Shown piece by piece: positions 9,015 through 17,747 of a stretch of 64,000 nt of DNA; position 1 is the stretch's first letter; every line of letters starts with the position of its first letter. A program made the position numbers and the translations under genes. The notes below the pieces were generated by a model that had not been told where the DNA came from, did not search any database, and worked only from the letters and a program-made list of their open reading frames with translations. Origin of the DNA: Citrobacter freundii (GTDB lineage: Bacteria; Pseudomonadota; Gammaproteobacteria; Enterobacterales; Enterobacteriaceae); NCBI RefSeq assembly GCF_011077955.1, contig NZ_JAALBX010000008.1:172151-236150 (forward strand), given 5' to 3'.

Positions 9015-9884
9015 ATGAATCATATTATTAACAGCAGCTATTTGCTTAACCATGCCAGAAAATTTGGTTACGCAGTCCCGGCTTTTAATATTCATAACCT
9101 GGAAACCATTCAGGTTGTATTAACGATTGCTAAAGAACTCGAATCGCCAGTGATATTAGCCGGTACGCCCGGTACGTACAGTTATGCGGGCGTTCAGCAA
9201 ATTATCGCGATTGTTGAATCCATGGCGGCAGAAAATAATCAACAGGTGGTGGTGCATCTCGATCATCATCATGATTTTGATGATATTCACCATAAAATTC
9301 GCGCCGGTATTCGTTCCGCGATGATTGACGGCAGCGCCATGCCGCTTAAAGACAATATTGCCATTACCCGCAAAGTCACCGAGTTATGCCATTATTACGG
9401 CTGTAGCGTGGAGGCGGAAATTGGACAATTAGTGGGTCAGGAAGATGACCTGATTGTGGAAGACGTTGCCGATCCGTATACCAATCCGGAAGATGCGCGT
9501 TTACTGGTTGAGCAAACCAATATTGATTCGCTGGCGGTCGCCATCGGTTCTGCCCACGGCGTGTATAAAGCCACACCCCGACTGGATTTTGAGCGGCTGC
9601 AAAAAATTGCCAAACTGGTGGATATTCCACTGGTATTACATGGGGCATCCGGAATTCCCGACAGCGACGTTCAGAAATGTATTAAATTGGGGATAAGTAA
9701 GGTTAACGTGGCGACCGATCTGAAATTAGCCTTTGCCGAAACGTTAAAATCCTTTTTCCTGGAAAAACCAGGCTCCAGCGATCCGCGTGAATATAACCAA
9801 TTGGCGAAAGCGGCAATGGCCGATGTGGTACGCCATAAAATTATGACTTGCGGAAGCGCCGGGCGTATTTATTCTTTCGACTAA
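9015..9884 (+). CDS. gatY: GatY-like class II ketose-bisphosphate aldolase
   Basis: About 289 residues. It begins with the GatY signature [14 protein letters not shown] and keeps the class II aldolase active site: [10 protein letters not shown] (catalytic Asp and zinc His), [17 protein letters not shown] and LVLHGASG (zinc histidines), and INVATD-like KVNVATDLK. In E. coli GatY with GatZ cleaves tagatose 1,6-bisphosphate. GTG at 9012 is also in frame directly after the upstream stop, but the ATG at 9015 is more likely. The pairing with a GatZ-like subunit in the same operon makes tagatose-bisphosphate (or a close stereoisomer) cleavage likely. Confidence 0.87.
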   Translation: MNHIINSSYLLNHARKFGYAVPAFNIHNLETIQVVLTIAKELESPVILAGTPGTYSYAGVQQIIAIVESMAAENNQQVVVHLDHHHDFDDIHHKIRAGIRSAMIDGSAMPLKDNIAITRKVTELCHYYGCSVEAEIGQLVGQEDDLIVEDVADPYTNPEDARLLVEQTNIDSLAVAIGSAHGVYKATPRLDFERLQKIAKLVDIPLVLHGASGIPDSDVQKCIKLGISKVNVATDLKLAFAETLKSFFLEKPGSSDPREYNQLAKAAMADVVRHKIMTCGSAGRIYSFD

Positions 9885-9921
9885 GAATCTATTTGCGATT
9901 TTTATTAATACTGGAGCAATC

Positions 9922-10347
9922 ATGCTTAAAAATATTGATCCCCGTCTCTCTCCTGAATTGCTATATACGCTATATTGTATGGGGCATGGCGATGAAATTG
10001 TTTTTAGCGATGCGCATTTTCCGGCTCATTCGGTGAATGAGCATGTTATTCGCGCCGACGGTAACCAGGTTGAACAATTACTAAAAGCAATTATCCCACT
10101 CTTTGAACTGGATAGTTATGTGACCGATGCTGTTGTGATGATGTCGGCAAGCGCCGGTGATGAATTACCGCCTGGATTAATTGACGACTATAAAGCGGTA
10201 TTGCCAGAAAACCAGGATATTACTTTTATTGACCGCTTTGCCTTTTACGAACGAGCGAAAAACGCCAGTTGCGTGGTGATTACTTCCTCAACGCGGAAAT
10301 ATGGAAACATTCTTCTGAAGAAAGGTGTTACGCCAGTAGAATGTTAG
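9922..10347 (+). CDS. FucU/RbsD family sugar mutarotase
   Basis: 141 residues, very like E. coli L-fucose mutarotase FucU across its length ([17 protein letters not shown] near the N-terminus, [35 protein letters not shown] at the end). These proteins speed interconversion of alpha and beta anomers of aldoses such as fucose, galactose or ribose. Its presence implies that the operon handles a free reducing sugar, not only a polyol. It lies 37 bases after the aldolase gene and 30 before the ABC ATPase gene. Confidence 0.87.
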   Translation: MLKNIDPRLSPELLYTLYCMGHGDEIVFSDAHFPAHSVNEHVIRADGNQVEQLLKAIIPLFELDSYVTDAVVMMSASAGDELPPGLIDDYKAVLPENQDITFIDRFAFYERAKNASCVVITSSTRKYGNILLKKGVTPVEC

Positions 10348-10377
10348 CCCTTTTATTCTCTTTTTCCGGAGTTTTTC

Positions 10378-11901
10378 ATGAAGCAAGCCATATTGCAAAT
10401 GAGAAATATATCCAAATCATTTGCCGGTGTTCATGCACTTAAAGATGTGAACTTTCAGCTCCGTAAAGGAGAAGTTCACGCGTTAATGGGTGAAAACGGT
10501 GCGGGCAAATCAACGTTAATGAAAGTGTTGATTGGCGTGCATGAAGCAGATGAAGGGACTATTTACTATAAAGATAAAGAAGTGGCATTCGGTTCTGTGC
10601 TTGAAGCACAGAAAAGCGGAATAAGCATGATCTTCCAGGAACTTAACTTAGTTCCTCACTTAAGTGTTGCGGAGAATATTTTCCTGGCGCGGGAGCCTTT
10701 AAAAAACGGGCTGGTGGATTTTGCATTAATGGAAGAGAAATCTGCTAAGTTGCTGGAAATGTTCGATATTGACGTGTCGCCAAAAGACATTGTGAATACG
10801 CTTTCTGTCGCAAAGCAGCAGATGGTAGAAATCGCCAAGGCGCTCTCTTTTGATGTGGAAGTGTTAATTATGGATGAACCCACATCCGCATTAACAAAAA
10901 AAGAGATTGATAAATTATTCCAGCTTATCGAGAAATTAAAAGAACGCGATGTATGCATTGTTTATATTTCTCATCGCATGGATGAATTAAAACGTATTTG
11001 CGATCATATTACGATTTTCCGCGACGGCATGTATATTTCAGACCATGTTTTTGCTGATATCACCATGGATGAAATCATTACCAAGATGGTTGGGCGCTCG
11101 TTGGATAATCATTTCCCGACGCGTAAATCAAAGGCGGAAGATAAAGTCATTCTGTCGATTCAAAATGCCAGCCGTTTTGGGGTATTTGAAGGCATCGACT
11201 TTGATTTAATGAAAGGCGAGATTCTGGGTATTACCGGGCTGGTGGGGGCAAAAAGAACGGAACTGGCTCGGGCAATATTTGGGGCGGAAACGTTGGATGA
11301 TGGGCAAATTGTCTCTTTTGACAAAGAAATCACTATCACTTCGCCAAATGACGCTATCAAAGCCGGGATCGCGTATTTGTCCGAGGACCGTAAGTTAAAT
11401 GGTCTGGCGGTCGATATGTCGGTCAAAAGCAATGTCATGATGGCGGCGCTGGATAAAGTTTGTAGTAAATGGGGCGTTATTTCTGGCCTCAAAGAAAAAG
11501 TGGCCTGCGATCTTTATATAAAAAAATTAAGCATTAAAACACCGCACATTGAGCAGATTGTTAAAAATCTCAGCGGCGGGAATCAGCAAAAAGTGGTGAT
11601 TGCAAAATGGTTGTTCCGTGATGCCAGGATCATGATTTTTGATGAGCCAACCCGTGGGATCGATGTCGGCGCGAAATATGCCATTTATGAATTACTCGAT
11701 GAACTGGCAGATCAAGGTATCGGCGTCATTATGATCTCATCCGAACTGCCGGAAATACTGGGCATGACCGATCGCGTAGTGATCATGAAAGAAGGCCTGA
11801 TGACTGCGGTATTAAAAACGACAGAAACCAGCCAGGAAGAGATTATGCAGTACGCGACAGGAGTGAAAAACATGTATATCACCGAACAGGAGTTAGCTTA
11901 A
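10378..11901 (+). CDS. sugar ABC transporter ATP-binding protein (RbsA type)
   Basis: 507 residues with two fused ABC domains, as in RbsA, XylG and MglA. The first domain has a good Walker A (GENGAGKST, about residues 38-46) and Walker B (LIMDEPTSALT); the second has the degenerate P-loop GLVGAKRTE usual in this family and a complete signature LSGGNQQKV. It energises import of a monosaccharide or polyol together with the next two genes. Its stop codon abuts the permease start. The binding-protein gene comes last of the three, as in E. coli rbsACB. Confidence 0.93.
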   Translation: MKQAILQMRNISKSFAGVHALKDVNFQLRKGEVHALMGENGAGKSTLMKVLIGVHEADEGTIYYKDKEVAFGSVLEAQKSGISMIFQELNLVPHLSVAENIFLAREPLKNGLVDFALMEEKSAKLLEMFDIDVSPKDIVNTLSVAKQQMVEIAKALSFDVEVLIMDEPTSALTKKEIDKLFQLIEKLKERDVCIVYISHRMDELKRICDHITIFRDGMYISDHVFADITMDEIITKMVGRSLDNHFPTRKSKAEDKVILSIQNASRFGVFEGIDFDLMKGEILGITGLVGAKRTELARAIFGAETLDDGQIVSFDKEITITSPNDAIKAGIAYLSEDRKLNGLAVDMSVKSNVMMAALDKVCSKWGVISGLKEKVACDLYIKKLSIKTPHIEQIVKNLSGGNQQKVVIAKWLFRDARIMIFDEPTRGIDVGAKYAIYELLDELADQGIGVIMISSELPEILGMTDRVVIMKEGLMTAVLKTTETSQEEIMQYATGVKNMYITEQELA

Positions 11902-12951
11902 ATGAACGATAAAAGAAAACTTTTATTGCAGAAGTTGGCTGCGTTGGGCGGTTTAGTCCTGCTGATTATTATCTTTTCCTTCACCAGCGACAGTTTTTTC
12001 TCCGTCAATAATATTATGACGGTAGGCCTGCAGACCTCCACCATTGCGTTTATTGGTATTGGGGTAACTTGCGTCATTTTAACCGGCGGGATCGATCTGA
12101 GTATCGGCTCTATTGTGGCGCTCTCCGGCGTGGCGGCGGGGCTTGCGGTAAATGCCGGGATGCCGGTAAGCGTGGGGTTATTGTTTGGCGTACTCACTGG
12201 TAGTGCCTGCGGCCTGGTCAACGGCATTCTGGTGACAACGTTCCGTCTGCCGCCGTTTATCGCCACGCTCGGCACCATGATGATCCTGCGCGGCCTGGCG
12301 CTTTACGTCACCAACGCCGCACCGGTTTCCGGGATGCCCGATTCGTTCGGCGATTTGGGTAACGGTTCGCTGTTTCGTATCGTCCAGGAAGGGGATAACG
12401 GCTTACCGGAGGTGATTTTCCCGGGCATTCCTTATCCGGTGGTGCTGATGATTGTCGCGGCGGTGCTGTTTACTTTCGCGTTAACCAAAATGCGCATGGG
12501 CCGTTATTTATACGCCATTGGCTCCAATGAAGAAGCGGCGCGTTTATCGGGTATTAAAACCAATCAGGTCAAATTAGTGGCTTATATCATCAGCGGCACA
12601 TTCGCCGGACTGTGCGGGGTGGTTATCGCCTCTCGTCTGGTCACCGCGCAGCCAAATGGCGGGATGATGTATGAGCTGGATGCGATTGCCAGCGCCGTGG
12701 TCGGCGGCACGTCATTAATGGGCGGCGTCGGCACCATTCCCGGTACGTTAATCGGCTCCTTTATTATCGGCGTGTTGCGTAATGGCTTGAATATGAACGG
12801 CGTGTCGTTCTTCGTTCAGCAAATCATTATTGGTAGCGTCATTCTTTTAGCCGTTGCGTATGACCAAATTCGTCAGCGTCCGGCAAGCAAAAAATCCTTT
12901 AAGCAAAAAGCGAGTAATAACAAACCACAGGTTACGCCCTCGGTGAAATGA
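11902..12951 (+). CDS. sugar ABC transporter permease (RbsC type)
   Basis: 349 residues, a polytopic inner-membrane protein of the RbsC/XylH/AraH family. It carries the characteristic ILTGGIDLSIGSIVALSG segment and the later AVVGGTSLMGGVGT loop, which contacts the ATPase. It forms the channel of the importer. Start and stop are well placed: it follows the ATPase gene without a gap and leaves 40 bases before the binding-protein gene. Confidence 0.93.
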   Translation: MNDKRKLLLQKLAALGGLVLLIIIFSFTSDSFFSVNNIMTVGLQTSTIAFIGIGVTCVILTGGIDLSIGSIVALSGVAAGLAVNAGMPVSVGLLFGVLTGSACGLVNGILVTTFRLPPFIATLGTMMILRGLALYVTNAAPVSGMPDSFGDLGNGSLFRIVQEGDNGLPEVIFPGIPYPVVLMIVAAVLFTFALTKMRMGRYLYAIGSNEEAARLSGIKTNQVKLVAYIISGTFAGLCGVVIASRLVTAQPNGGMMYELDAIASAVVGGTSLMGGVGTIPGTLIGSFIIGVLRNGLNMNGVSFFVQQIIIGSVILLAVAYDQIRQRPASKKSFKQKASNNKPQVTPSVK

Positions 12952-12991
12952 CATTAACCGTTCTACCCTACACATAATAAGGAACACGTTC

Positions 12992-13948
12992 ATGAAGAAA
13001 TTAGCAACATTTGCAATGCTGGGTTTGGCTGCGGCAATTTCGATGACCACATCGGCTGCTTTCGCTAAATCAAATGAAATTGCGGTTATCGTTAAAACGG
13101 CTAACTCGAACTTTTGGCAAAACGTGAATAAAGGCGCCACGGACGCAGGCAGCGAATTTAAAGATAAATATAAAGTGACCTTCCAGGGCCCGGAAGCGGA
13201 AACTCAGGTTGCTGAGCAGGTCAATATGGTGGATAACGCCATTAACCGCGGCGTGTCGGGTATTGTTCTGGCGCCTTCCGACCCGGATGCATTAATCCCG
13301 GCGGTGAAAAAAGCCTGGGAAAACGGTATTCCTGTTGTGCTGATTGACTCCTCATTAAACGAGAAAGGCGCGAAATATTATCAGTCGTTCCTGTCTACCG
13401 ATAACCGTAAAGCCGGCGCGCTGGCGGCGAAAAAACTGATTGAAGCTAATGGTCAGGAGGGCAAAGTCAGCGTTATGTCCTTTACGCCAGGGGCGGGCAG
13501 CGCCATCGAACGCGTTGGCGGTTTTACTGACGTCATTAAATCAGAATCAAAATTAAACATGATTGGCCCGTTCTATTCACAGGCTGATATGGCAACAGCG
13601 CTCAATCAAACCATCGACGCGCTCTCGTCTAATAAAGATATTACCGCGCTGTTTGGGGCTAACGAGCCGACCGCGGTCGGCATGGCGCGCGCCATCAAAC
13701 AACTGGGTTATACCGGCAAAGTGGTTGCGGTGGGTTTTGATGGTAACGCCGCGCTACAGCATTTCGTCCGTGAAGGCACCCTGAACGGCATCATCGTTCA
13801 GTCTTCTTATCAAATGGGCAAAAAAGGCGTTGAGACTATCGACCATATTCTGAACAAACAGAAAGTCGATAAAGTCATCGATACCGGCGTCGTTTATGTC
13901 GATAAAAACAATATCGATACACCGGAAGCACAAGCCGTTCTGTATTAA
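12992..13948 (+). CDS. periplasmic sugar-binding protein (RbsB type)
   Basis: 318 residues with a Sec signal peptide (MKKLATFAMLGLAAAISM..., cleavage probably after SAAFA, near residue 25), then a type I periplasmic-binding-protein fold with typical RbsB-family segments (KTANSNFWQNVNKGA, GVSGIVLAPSDPDALIPAV, FGANEPTAVGMARA, VGFDGN). It captures the sugar for the two preceding gene products. A strong hairpin lies just after the stop and probably protects the upstream message, as commonly seen after binding-protein genes. Confidence 0.92.
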   Translation: MKKLATFAMLGLAAAISMTTSAAFAKSNEIAVIVKTANSNFWQNVNKGATDAGSEFKDKYKVTFQGPEAETQVAEQVNMVDNAINRGVSGIVLAPSDPDALIPAVKKAWENGIPVVLIDSSLNEKGAKYYQSFLSTDNRKAGALAAKKLIEANGQEGKVSVMSFTPGAGSAIERVGGFTDVIKSESKLNMIGPFYSQADMATALNQTIDALSSNKDITALFGANEPTAVGMARAIKQLGYTGKVVAVGFDGNAALQHFVREGTLNGIIVQSSYQMGKKGVETIDHILNKQKVDKVIDTGVVYVDKNNIDTPEAQAVLY

Positions 13949-13968
13949 TGCGTAAGCCCTGATGATGT

Positions 13969-13998
13969 CAGGTTGCGAGGGTGCGCCTTCGCAACCTG
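13969..13998 (+). other. Intraoperonic hairpin after the binding-protein gene
   Basis: A perfect 10-bp inverted repeat (CAGGTTGCGA / TCGCAACCTG) around a 10-base loop, with no T run. Position and lack of T residues suggest an RNA-stabilising or partial-attenuation structure that keeps binding-protein mRNA abundant compared with the downstream genes. Confidence 0.6.
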
Positions 13999-14051
13999 AA
14001 AACTGACCGGGAAATAACGTTAACGATAACTTCTTCATAGAGTCGTGATAA

Positions 14052-15071
14052 ATGAGCAAATTATCTGGTACTGCAGCACCCTCACAGGATGCCATTCCGT
14101 ATAAAACCTTAGCGAATGGCTACAAGATCCCCGGTATCGGCATGGGAACGTTTGGTTCCGATCGCTTTAACGCCGAGCAGGTCGCTGAGGGCGTCTTTCA
14201 CGCCGCGCAAGCCGGTTTCCGCTTCTTCGACTGCGCATCGGTGTACGGCAATGAAAGCATGATTGGCGACGTGTTCGCGAAGATTATGCAAAGCGGCATC
14301 AGCCGTTCTGAACTGTTTATCGACTCAAAAGTCTGGAATGACCGGCACGATGACGTCATCGCCTCATGCAAACAGTCGCTGGAAGATTTAAAGCTCGATT
14401 ATCTCGATCTTTATCTGGTGCACTGGCCGTTCTCAAATTACCACGCGCCGGGTTGTACGGTGGATTCCCGCAGCCCCGATGCCAGGCCGTATTCCCACGA
14501 GCGCTTTATGGAAACCTGGGCGCAGATGGAACAGCTGGTGGAAATGGGACTGGTCAGAAGCATTGGCACGTCCAATATGACCATCCCGAAAATGGCGTTG
14601 TTGCTGCGCGATTGCAAAATCCGCCCGGTTGCCAACGAAATGGAATGCCATCCGCATTTCCAGCAGCAGGAACTGTACGACTTCCTGGTCGCCAATGAAA
14701 TTCAGCCTATCGGCTTTTGCCCGATCGGTTCACCGACGCGCCCGGAACGCGACAGAACGGAAGACGATACCTGTGATATCGAAGATCCGGTGATCGTAGA
14801 AATTGCCAATCGCCACCAGGTTCATCCGGCCATTATTTGCATTAAGTGGGCGGTACAGCGCGGGCATATTCCGATCCCGTTCTCGGTGGTGAAAGAGCAG
14901 ATCTACGGCAACATCCGTTGCATTACCGAAGATCCGTTGAGTGATGACGAGATGGCGGCCATCGCGGGCATCGATCGCAACAACCGCCTGATCAAAGGCC
15001 AGGTCTTCTTGTGGGAAGGCGCGGAAAGCTGGAAAGACCTGTGGGATCTTGACGGCACTATCACTCAATAA
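14052..15071 (+). CDS. aldo/keto reductase
   Basis: 339 residues of the aldose/xylose-reductase type AKR superfamily. It has the catalytic tetrad context: Asp in FFDCASVYGNE with the Tyr five residues later, Lys in DSKVWND and His in LVHWP; NEMECHPHFQQ and the late IPIPFSVVKEQIYGN give the cofactor-binding region. Such enzymes reduce an aldose to the alditol (or the reverse) using NADPH or NADH. In this operon a plausible role is reduction of the imported aldose to a polyol before phosphorylation; this is inferred from neighbours. It sits about 100 bases after the binding-protein gene and 36 before the kinase gene. Confidence 0.88.
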   Translation: MSKLSGTAAPSQDAIPYKTLANGYKIPGIGMGTFGSDRFNAEQVAEGVFHAAQAGFRFFDCASVYGNESMIGDVFAKIMQSGISRSELFIDSKVWNDRHDDVIASCKQSLEDLKLDYLDLYLVHWPFSNYHAPGCTVDSRSPDARPYSHERFMETWAQMEQLVEMGLVRSIGTSNMTIPKMALLLRDCKIRPVANEMECHPHFQQQELYDFLVANEIQPIGFCPIGSPTRPERDRTEDDTCDIEDPVIVEIANRHQVHPAIICIKWAVQRGHIPIPFSVVKEQIYGNIRCITEDPLSDDEMAAIAGIDRNNRLIKGQVFLWEGAESWKDLWDLDGTITQ

Positions 15072-15107
15072 TCAACACGAAACAGACGCTTCACCGGGGA
15101 ATACACT

Positions 15108-16601
15108 ATGTATCTGGGCATCGATTGCGGGACGCAGGGCGCGAAAGTTTTACTCTGGAATGCACAGACAGAACAGGTTGTGGCATCCAGTTATCATACC
15201 TACGACCTCATCAGCGATCGCCCAGGTCAAAAAGAACAGCATCCGGCCGCCTGGCTTGATGCAATAAAAAACGGCATTCAGACCGTTATGGCCCACGCCG
15301 CGATTTCGCCTGCGAAGATTGCGGCGATGGGGATTTCCGGCCAGCAGCACGGATTAGTGCTGCTGGATGCGAACGACACCCTGATTCGCCCGGCAAAACT
15401 ATGGTGTGATACCGAAACCGTGCCGGAATTAACGGCCTTCTGCGAGCAATTCCACGCGGCGTTGGGCAAGCCGGTGCATCACGTAACCGGCATCCATATT
15501 CCCGTGGCGTTTACGCTTGCCAAATTACTGTGGGTAAAAGCGCACGAGCCTGAGGCGTATGCGCGCATCGAAAAACTCTTTTTGCCCCATGAGTACATTA
15601 ATTACTGGTTAACCGGCCATTACTGCGCCGAATACGGCGATGCGTCAGGCACCGGCTGGTTCGACACGGTCAATCGTTGCTGGAGTAAAACGGTGGTTGA
15701 CGCTATCGATCCAACGCTATTGGCGAAGCTGCCGCCGCTTATCGAGGCGCATCAGCCTGCGGGCTTCCTCACTGCCGCCAGCGCCGCGCTGTTAGGCCTG
15801 CCGGAGGGCATTCCGGTGTCCAGCGGCGGGGGGGACAATATGATGTCTGCCATCGGCACCGGCAATATTGAACCCGGCATACTGACCATGAGCCTCGGCA
15901 CATCGGGCACGCTATTTACCCATGTGCCTGCGCAAATCGACACCCGAGAGCACCCGGATATTAACGCGTTCTGCTCCTCAACCGGCGGCTGGCTGCCGCT
16001 GGTCAGTACCATGAACGTCACCAATGCCATTAATGCTTTTCGCGAGGTGATGGATATACCGCTGGCGGAGTTTGAGCATTACCTCAACAGCAGTGAGCCG
16101 GGGGCCGGGGGATTACTGTGTTATCCGTGGCTTAACGGCGCGCGGTTGCCTAATCGCCCGGATGCGAGCGCAAGCGTAATGGGAATGACGACGCGCAATT
16201 TTAATAAAGCCAATTTATTGCGAAGCGTGGTGGAGGGGGTGACGTTCAAACTGTGCAAAGGGATTGAAATATTCCAGCAGTGCGGGCTGCACTTCGATCA
16301 GGTGCGGGTCATTGGCGGTGGTGCGAACAGCCGGGCGTGGTGTCAGTTAATTGCCGATATCAGCGGCATTGATGTCATTCGCCCGACGGTGAGCGACGCC
16401 GGCGCGTTAGGCGCCGCGCTACAGGCCCGCTGGTGCGAACAAAATCTCGAAACGCAGGGCGAGTCAGTGACCCTCAGGGACATCTTACCGGCGTCACTGC
16501 GCGATGTCGGCTGTGACCTGATAAAACCCTGCCCGCAACAGCGGGAAATCTATCAGCCACTGTATGCGCGCTATCATGAATGGATGGCCCGGGCGATGTA
16601 A
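15108..16601 (+). CDS. FGGY-family carbohydrate kinase (xylulokinase-like)
   Basis: 497 residues. The N-terminus MYLGIDCGTQGAKVLLWN is the phosphate-binding loop of FGGY kinases; GISGQQHGLVLLD and the SGGGDNMMSAIGTG segment (putative catalytic Asp) match the xylulokinase branch, and VRVIGGGANSRAWCQLIADI is the C-terminal FGGY signature. It phosphorylates a ketose or alditol with ATP. With an ABC importer, which delivers unphosphorylated substrate, this is the step that would replace PTS phosphorylation in the usual gat pathway. True xylulokinase activity cannot be excluded. Confidence 0.87.
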   Translation: MYLGIDCGTQGAKVLLWNAQTEQVVASSYHTYDLISDRPGQKEQHPAAWLDAIKNGIQTVMAHAAISPAKIAAMGISGQQHGLVLLDANDTLIRPAKLWCDTETVPELTAFCEQFHAALGKPVHHVTGIHIPVAFTLAKLLWVKAHEPEAYARIEKLFLPHEYINYWLTGHYCAEYGDASGTGWFDTVNRCWSKTVVDAIDPTLLAKLPPLIEAHQPAGFLTAASAALLGLPEGIPVSSGGGDNMMSAIGTGNIEPGILTMSLGTSGTLFTHVPAQIDTREHPDINAFCSSTGGWLPLVSTMNVTNAINAFREVMDIPLAEFEHYLNSSEPGAGGLLCYPWLNGARLPNRPDASASVMGMTTRNFNKANLLRSVVEGVTFKLCKGIEIFQQCGLHFDQVRVIGGGANSRAWCQLIADISGIDVIRPTVSDAGALGAALQARWCEQNLETQGESVTLRDILPASLRDVGCDLIKPCPQQREIYQPLYARYHEWMARAM

Positions 16602-16649
16602 TACCGTTGGGAACGAGGCGTTTTCTTTCGATTTGACCGATACCCCTGC

Positions 16650-16669
16650 GCCTGACGAGTCCGTCAGGC
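16650..16669 (+). other. Small hairpin between kinase and regulator genes
   Basis: GCCTGAC / GTCAGGC, a perfect 7-bp stem with a 6-base loop and no T run. About 20 bases upstream TTTTCTTTCG resembles the TTTCG elements of the operon's operator cluster, which could allow autoregulation. Confidence 0.35.
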
Positions 16670-16704
16670 CACATCAATAATGGCACCCGCGAGGACGCGA
16701 CAAT

Positions 16705-17502
16705 ATGCATCTGGTGGAACGAAGGAATCAAATTCTGGCCGCGCTGACCGAAAAGGGAAGCGTTCAGGTGGCGAACCTGGCGAATAAGTTTGGTATTTCC
16801 GAAGTCACCATCCGCAATGATTTACGGGAACTGGAAACCCAGGGATTACTTATTCGCTTCCACGGCGGGGCGACCAATCAAATTAATAACCCGGCGTTGA
16901 ATGGAAAAGCGAACGGGAACGGTGAGAGCCATAATGAAGTAAAGCTGGAAGACCGCACACTGCTCTCCGCCGACGCTAAAACGCGCATCGCCAATGCCGC
17001 CGCGTGCATGGTATCGACGGGCAACAGCGTGATTATCGACAGCGGCAGCACCACATTAAAAATTGCCCAGCAACTGGCGGACGCCGCAGATTTAATTGTG
17101 GTGACCAATAACCTTCCCGCCGCTGAAGTGCTGTCTATTAATCAACATATCACCCTCGTTTTATGCGGCGGTACCTTTCGCCATAAAACCCGCTCGTTTC
17201 ACGGTATGCATGCAGAGTCGGTGCTAAAGGGCATTATTGCCGATTACTTGTTTATTGGCGCAGACGGTATCGATATTGAAAAAGGCATCACTACCTTTAA
17301 CGAAGGGTATGCCATCAGTAAAGTCATGGCGCGCGCGGCGAAGAAAGTGGTCGCGGTACTCGATTCCACCAAATTTGGCCGCATTGGCTTTAATCCGGTA
17401 TTGCCGATTAGCGATATAGATGTACTGATCACCGATGACGGCGTAAGCCAGGAAATGGTGAGTCTGCTGGAACGGCGTAATATCAACGTGGTGATTGTCT
17501 GA
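16705..17502 (+). CDS. DeoR/GlpR family transcriptional regulator
   Basis: 265 residues. The N-terminal DeoR helix-turn-helix (ERRNQILAALTEKGSVQV..., with ISEVTIRNDLRELETQGL as recognition region, about 28-45) is followed by the sugar-phosphate-sensing DeoR C-terminal domain (IDSGSTTLKIAQQL, VTNNLPAAEVL, FIGADGIDIEKGITTFNEGYA). These proteins usually repress catabolic operons until a sugar phosphate accumulates. It is the last gene of the gat-like operon, about 100 bases after the kinase gene. Likely targets are the CGAAA/TTTCG repeats before the first gene. Confidence 0.9.
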   Translation: MHLVERRNQILAALTEKGSVQVANLANKFGISEVTIRNDLRELETQGLLIRFHGGATNQINNPALNGKANGNGESHNEVKLEDRTLLSADAKTRIANAAACMVSTGNSVIIDSGSTTLKIAQQLADAADLIVVTNNLPAAEVLSINQHITLVLCGGTFRHKTRSFHGMHAESVLKGIIADYLFIGADGIDIEKGITTFNEGYAISKVMARAAKKVVAVLDSTKFGRIGFNPVLPISDIDVLITDDGVSQEMVSLLERRNINVVIV

Positions 17503-17695
17503 ACCGCACAAACGCTTTACAGGTTTAGCGAAAGACTGATTGCGCTGTTATCAGCTAAGCAGGTTGGAAATATCCAGCGCACCGTTTACACAGAGTTTTT
17601 AACGCGTTGATGACGTTGTTATCAAGACAGCCGGCGGATCTATTTTTACACACCGCGCTTACTCTGTTGCTGCTTGTTCTCACGTTTAACGCCCC

Positions 17696-17733
17696 AAAAA
17701 AAAGCCGGTCAACTTGCGCTCACCGGCTTTTTC
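17696..17733. terminator. Bidirectional terminator between the gat-like operon and fdhF
   Basis: The stem AGCCGGT / ACCGGCT (17703-17709 and 17722-17728) is flanked by A residues on the left and T residues on the right, so it can end transcription both from the DeoR gene and from fdhF. Confidence 0.85.
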
Positions 17734-17747
17734 GTCACCCTGAAAAC

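Noticed and set aside
6686..9884. Classical galactitol PTS operon
   Set aside because: No gatABC enzyme II genes; the transporter in the operon is an ABC importer.
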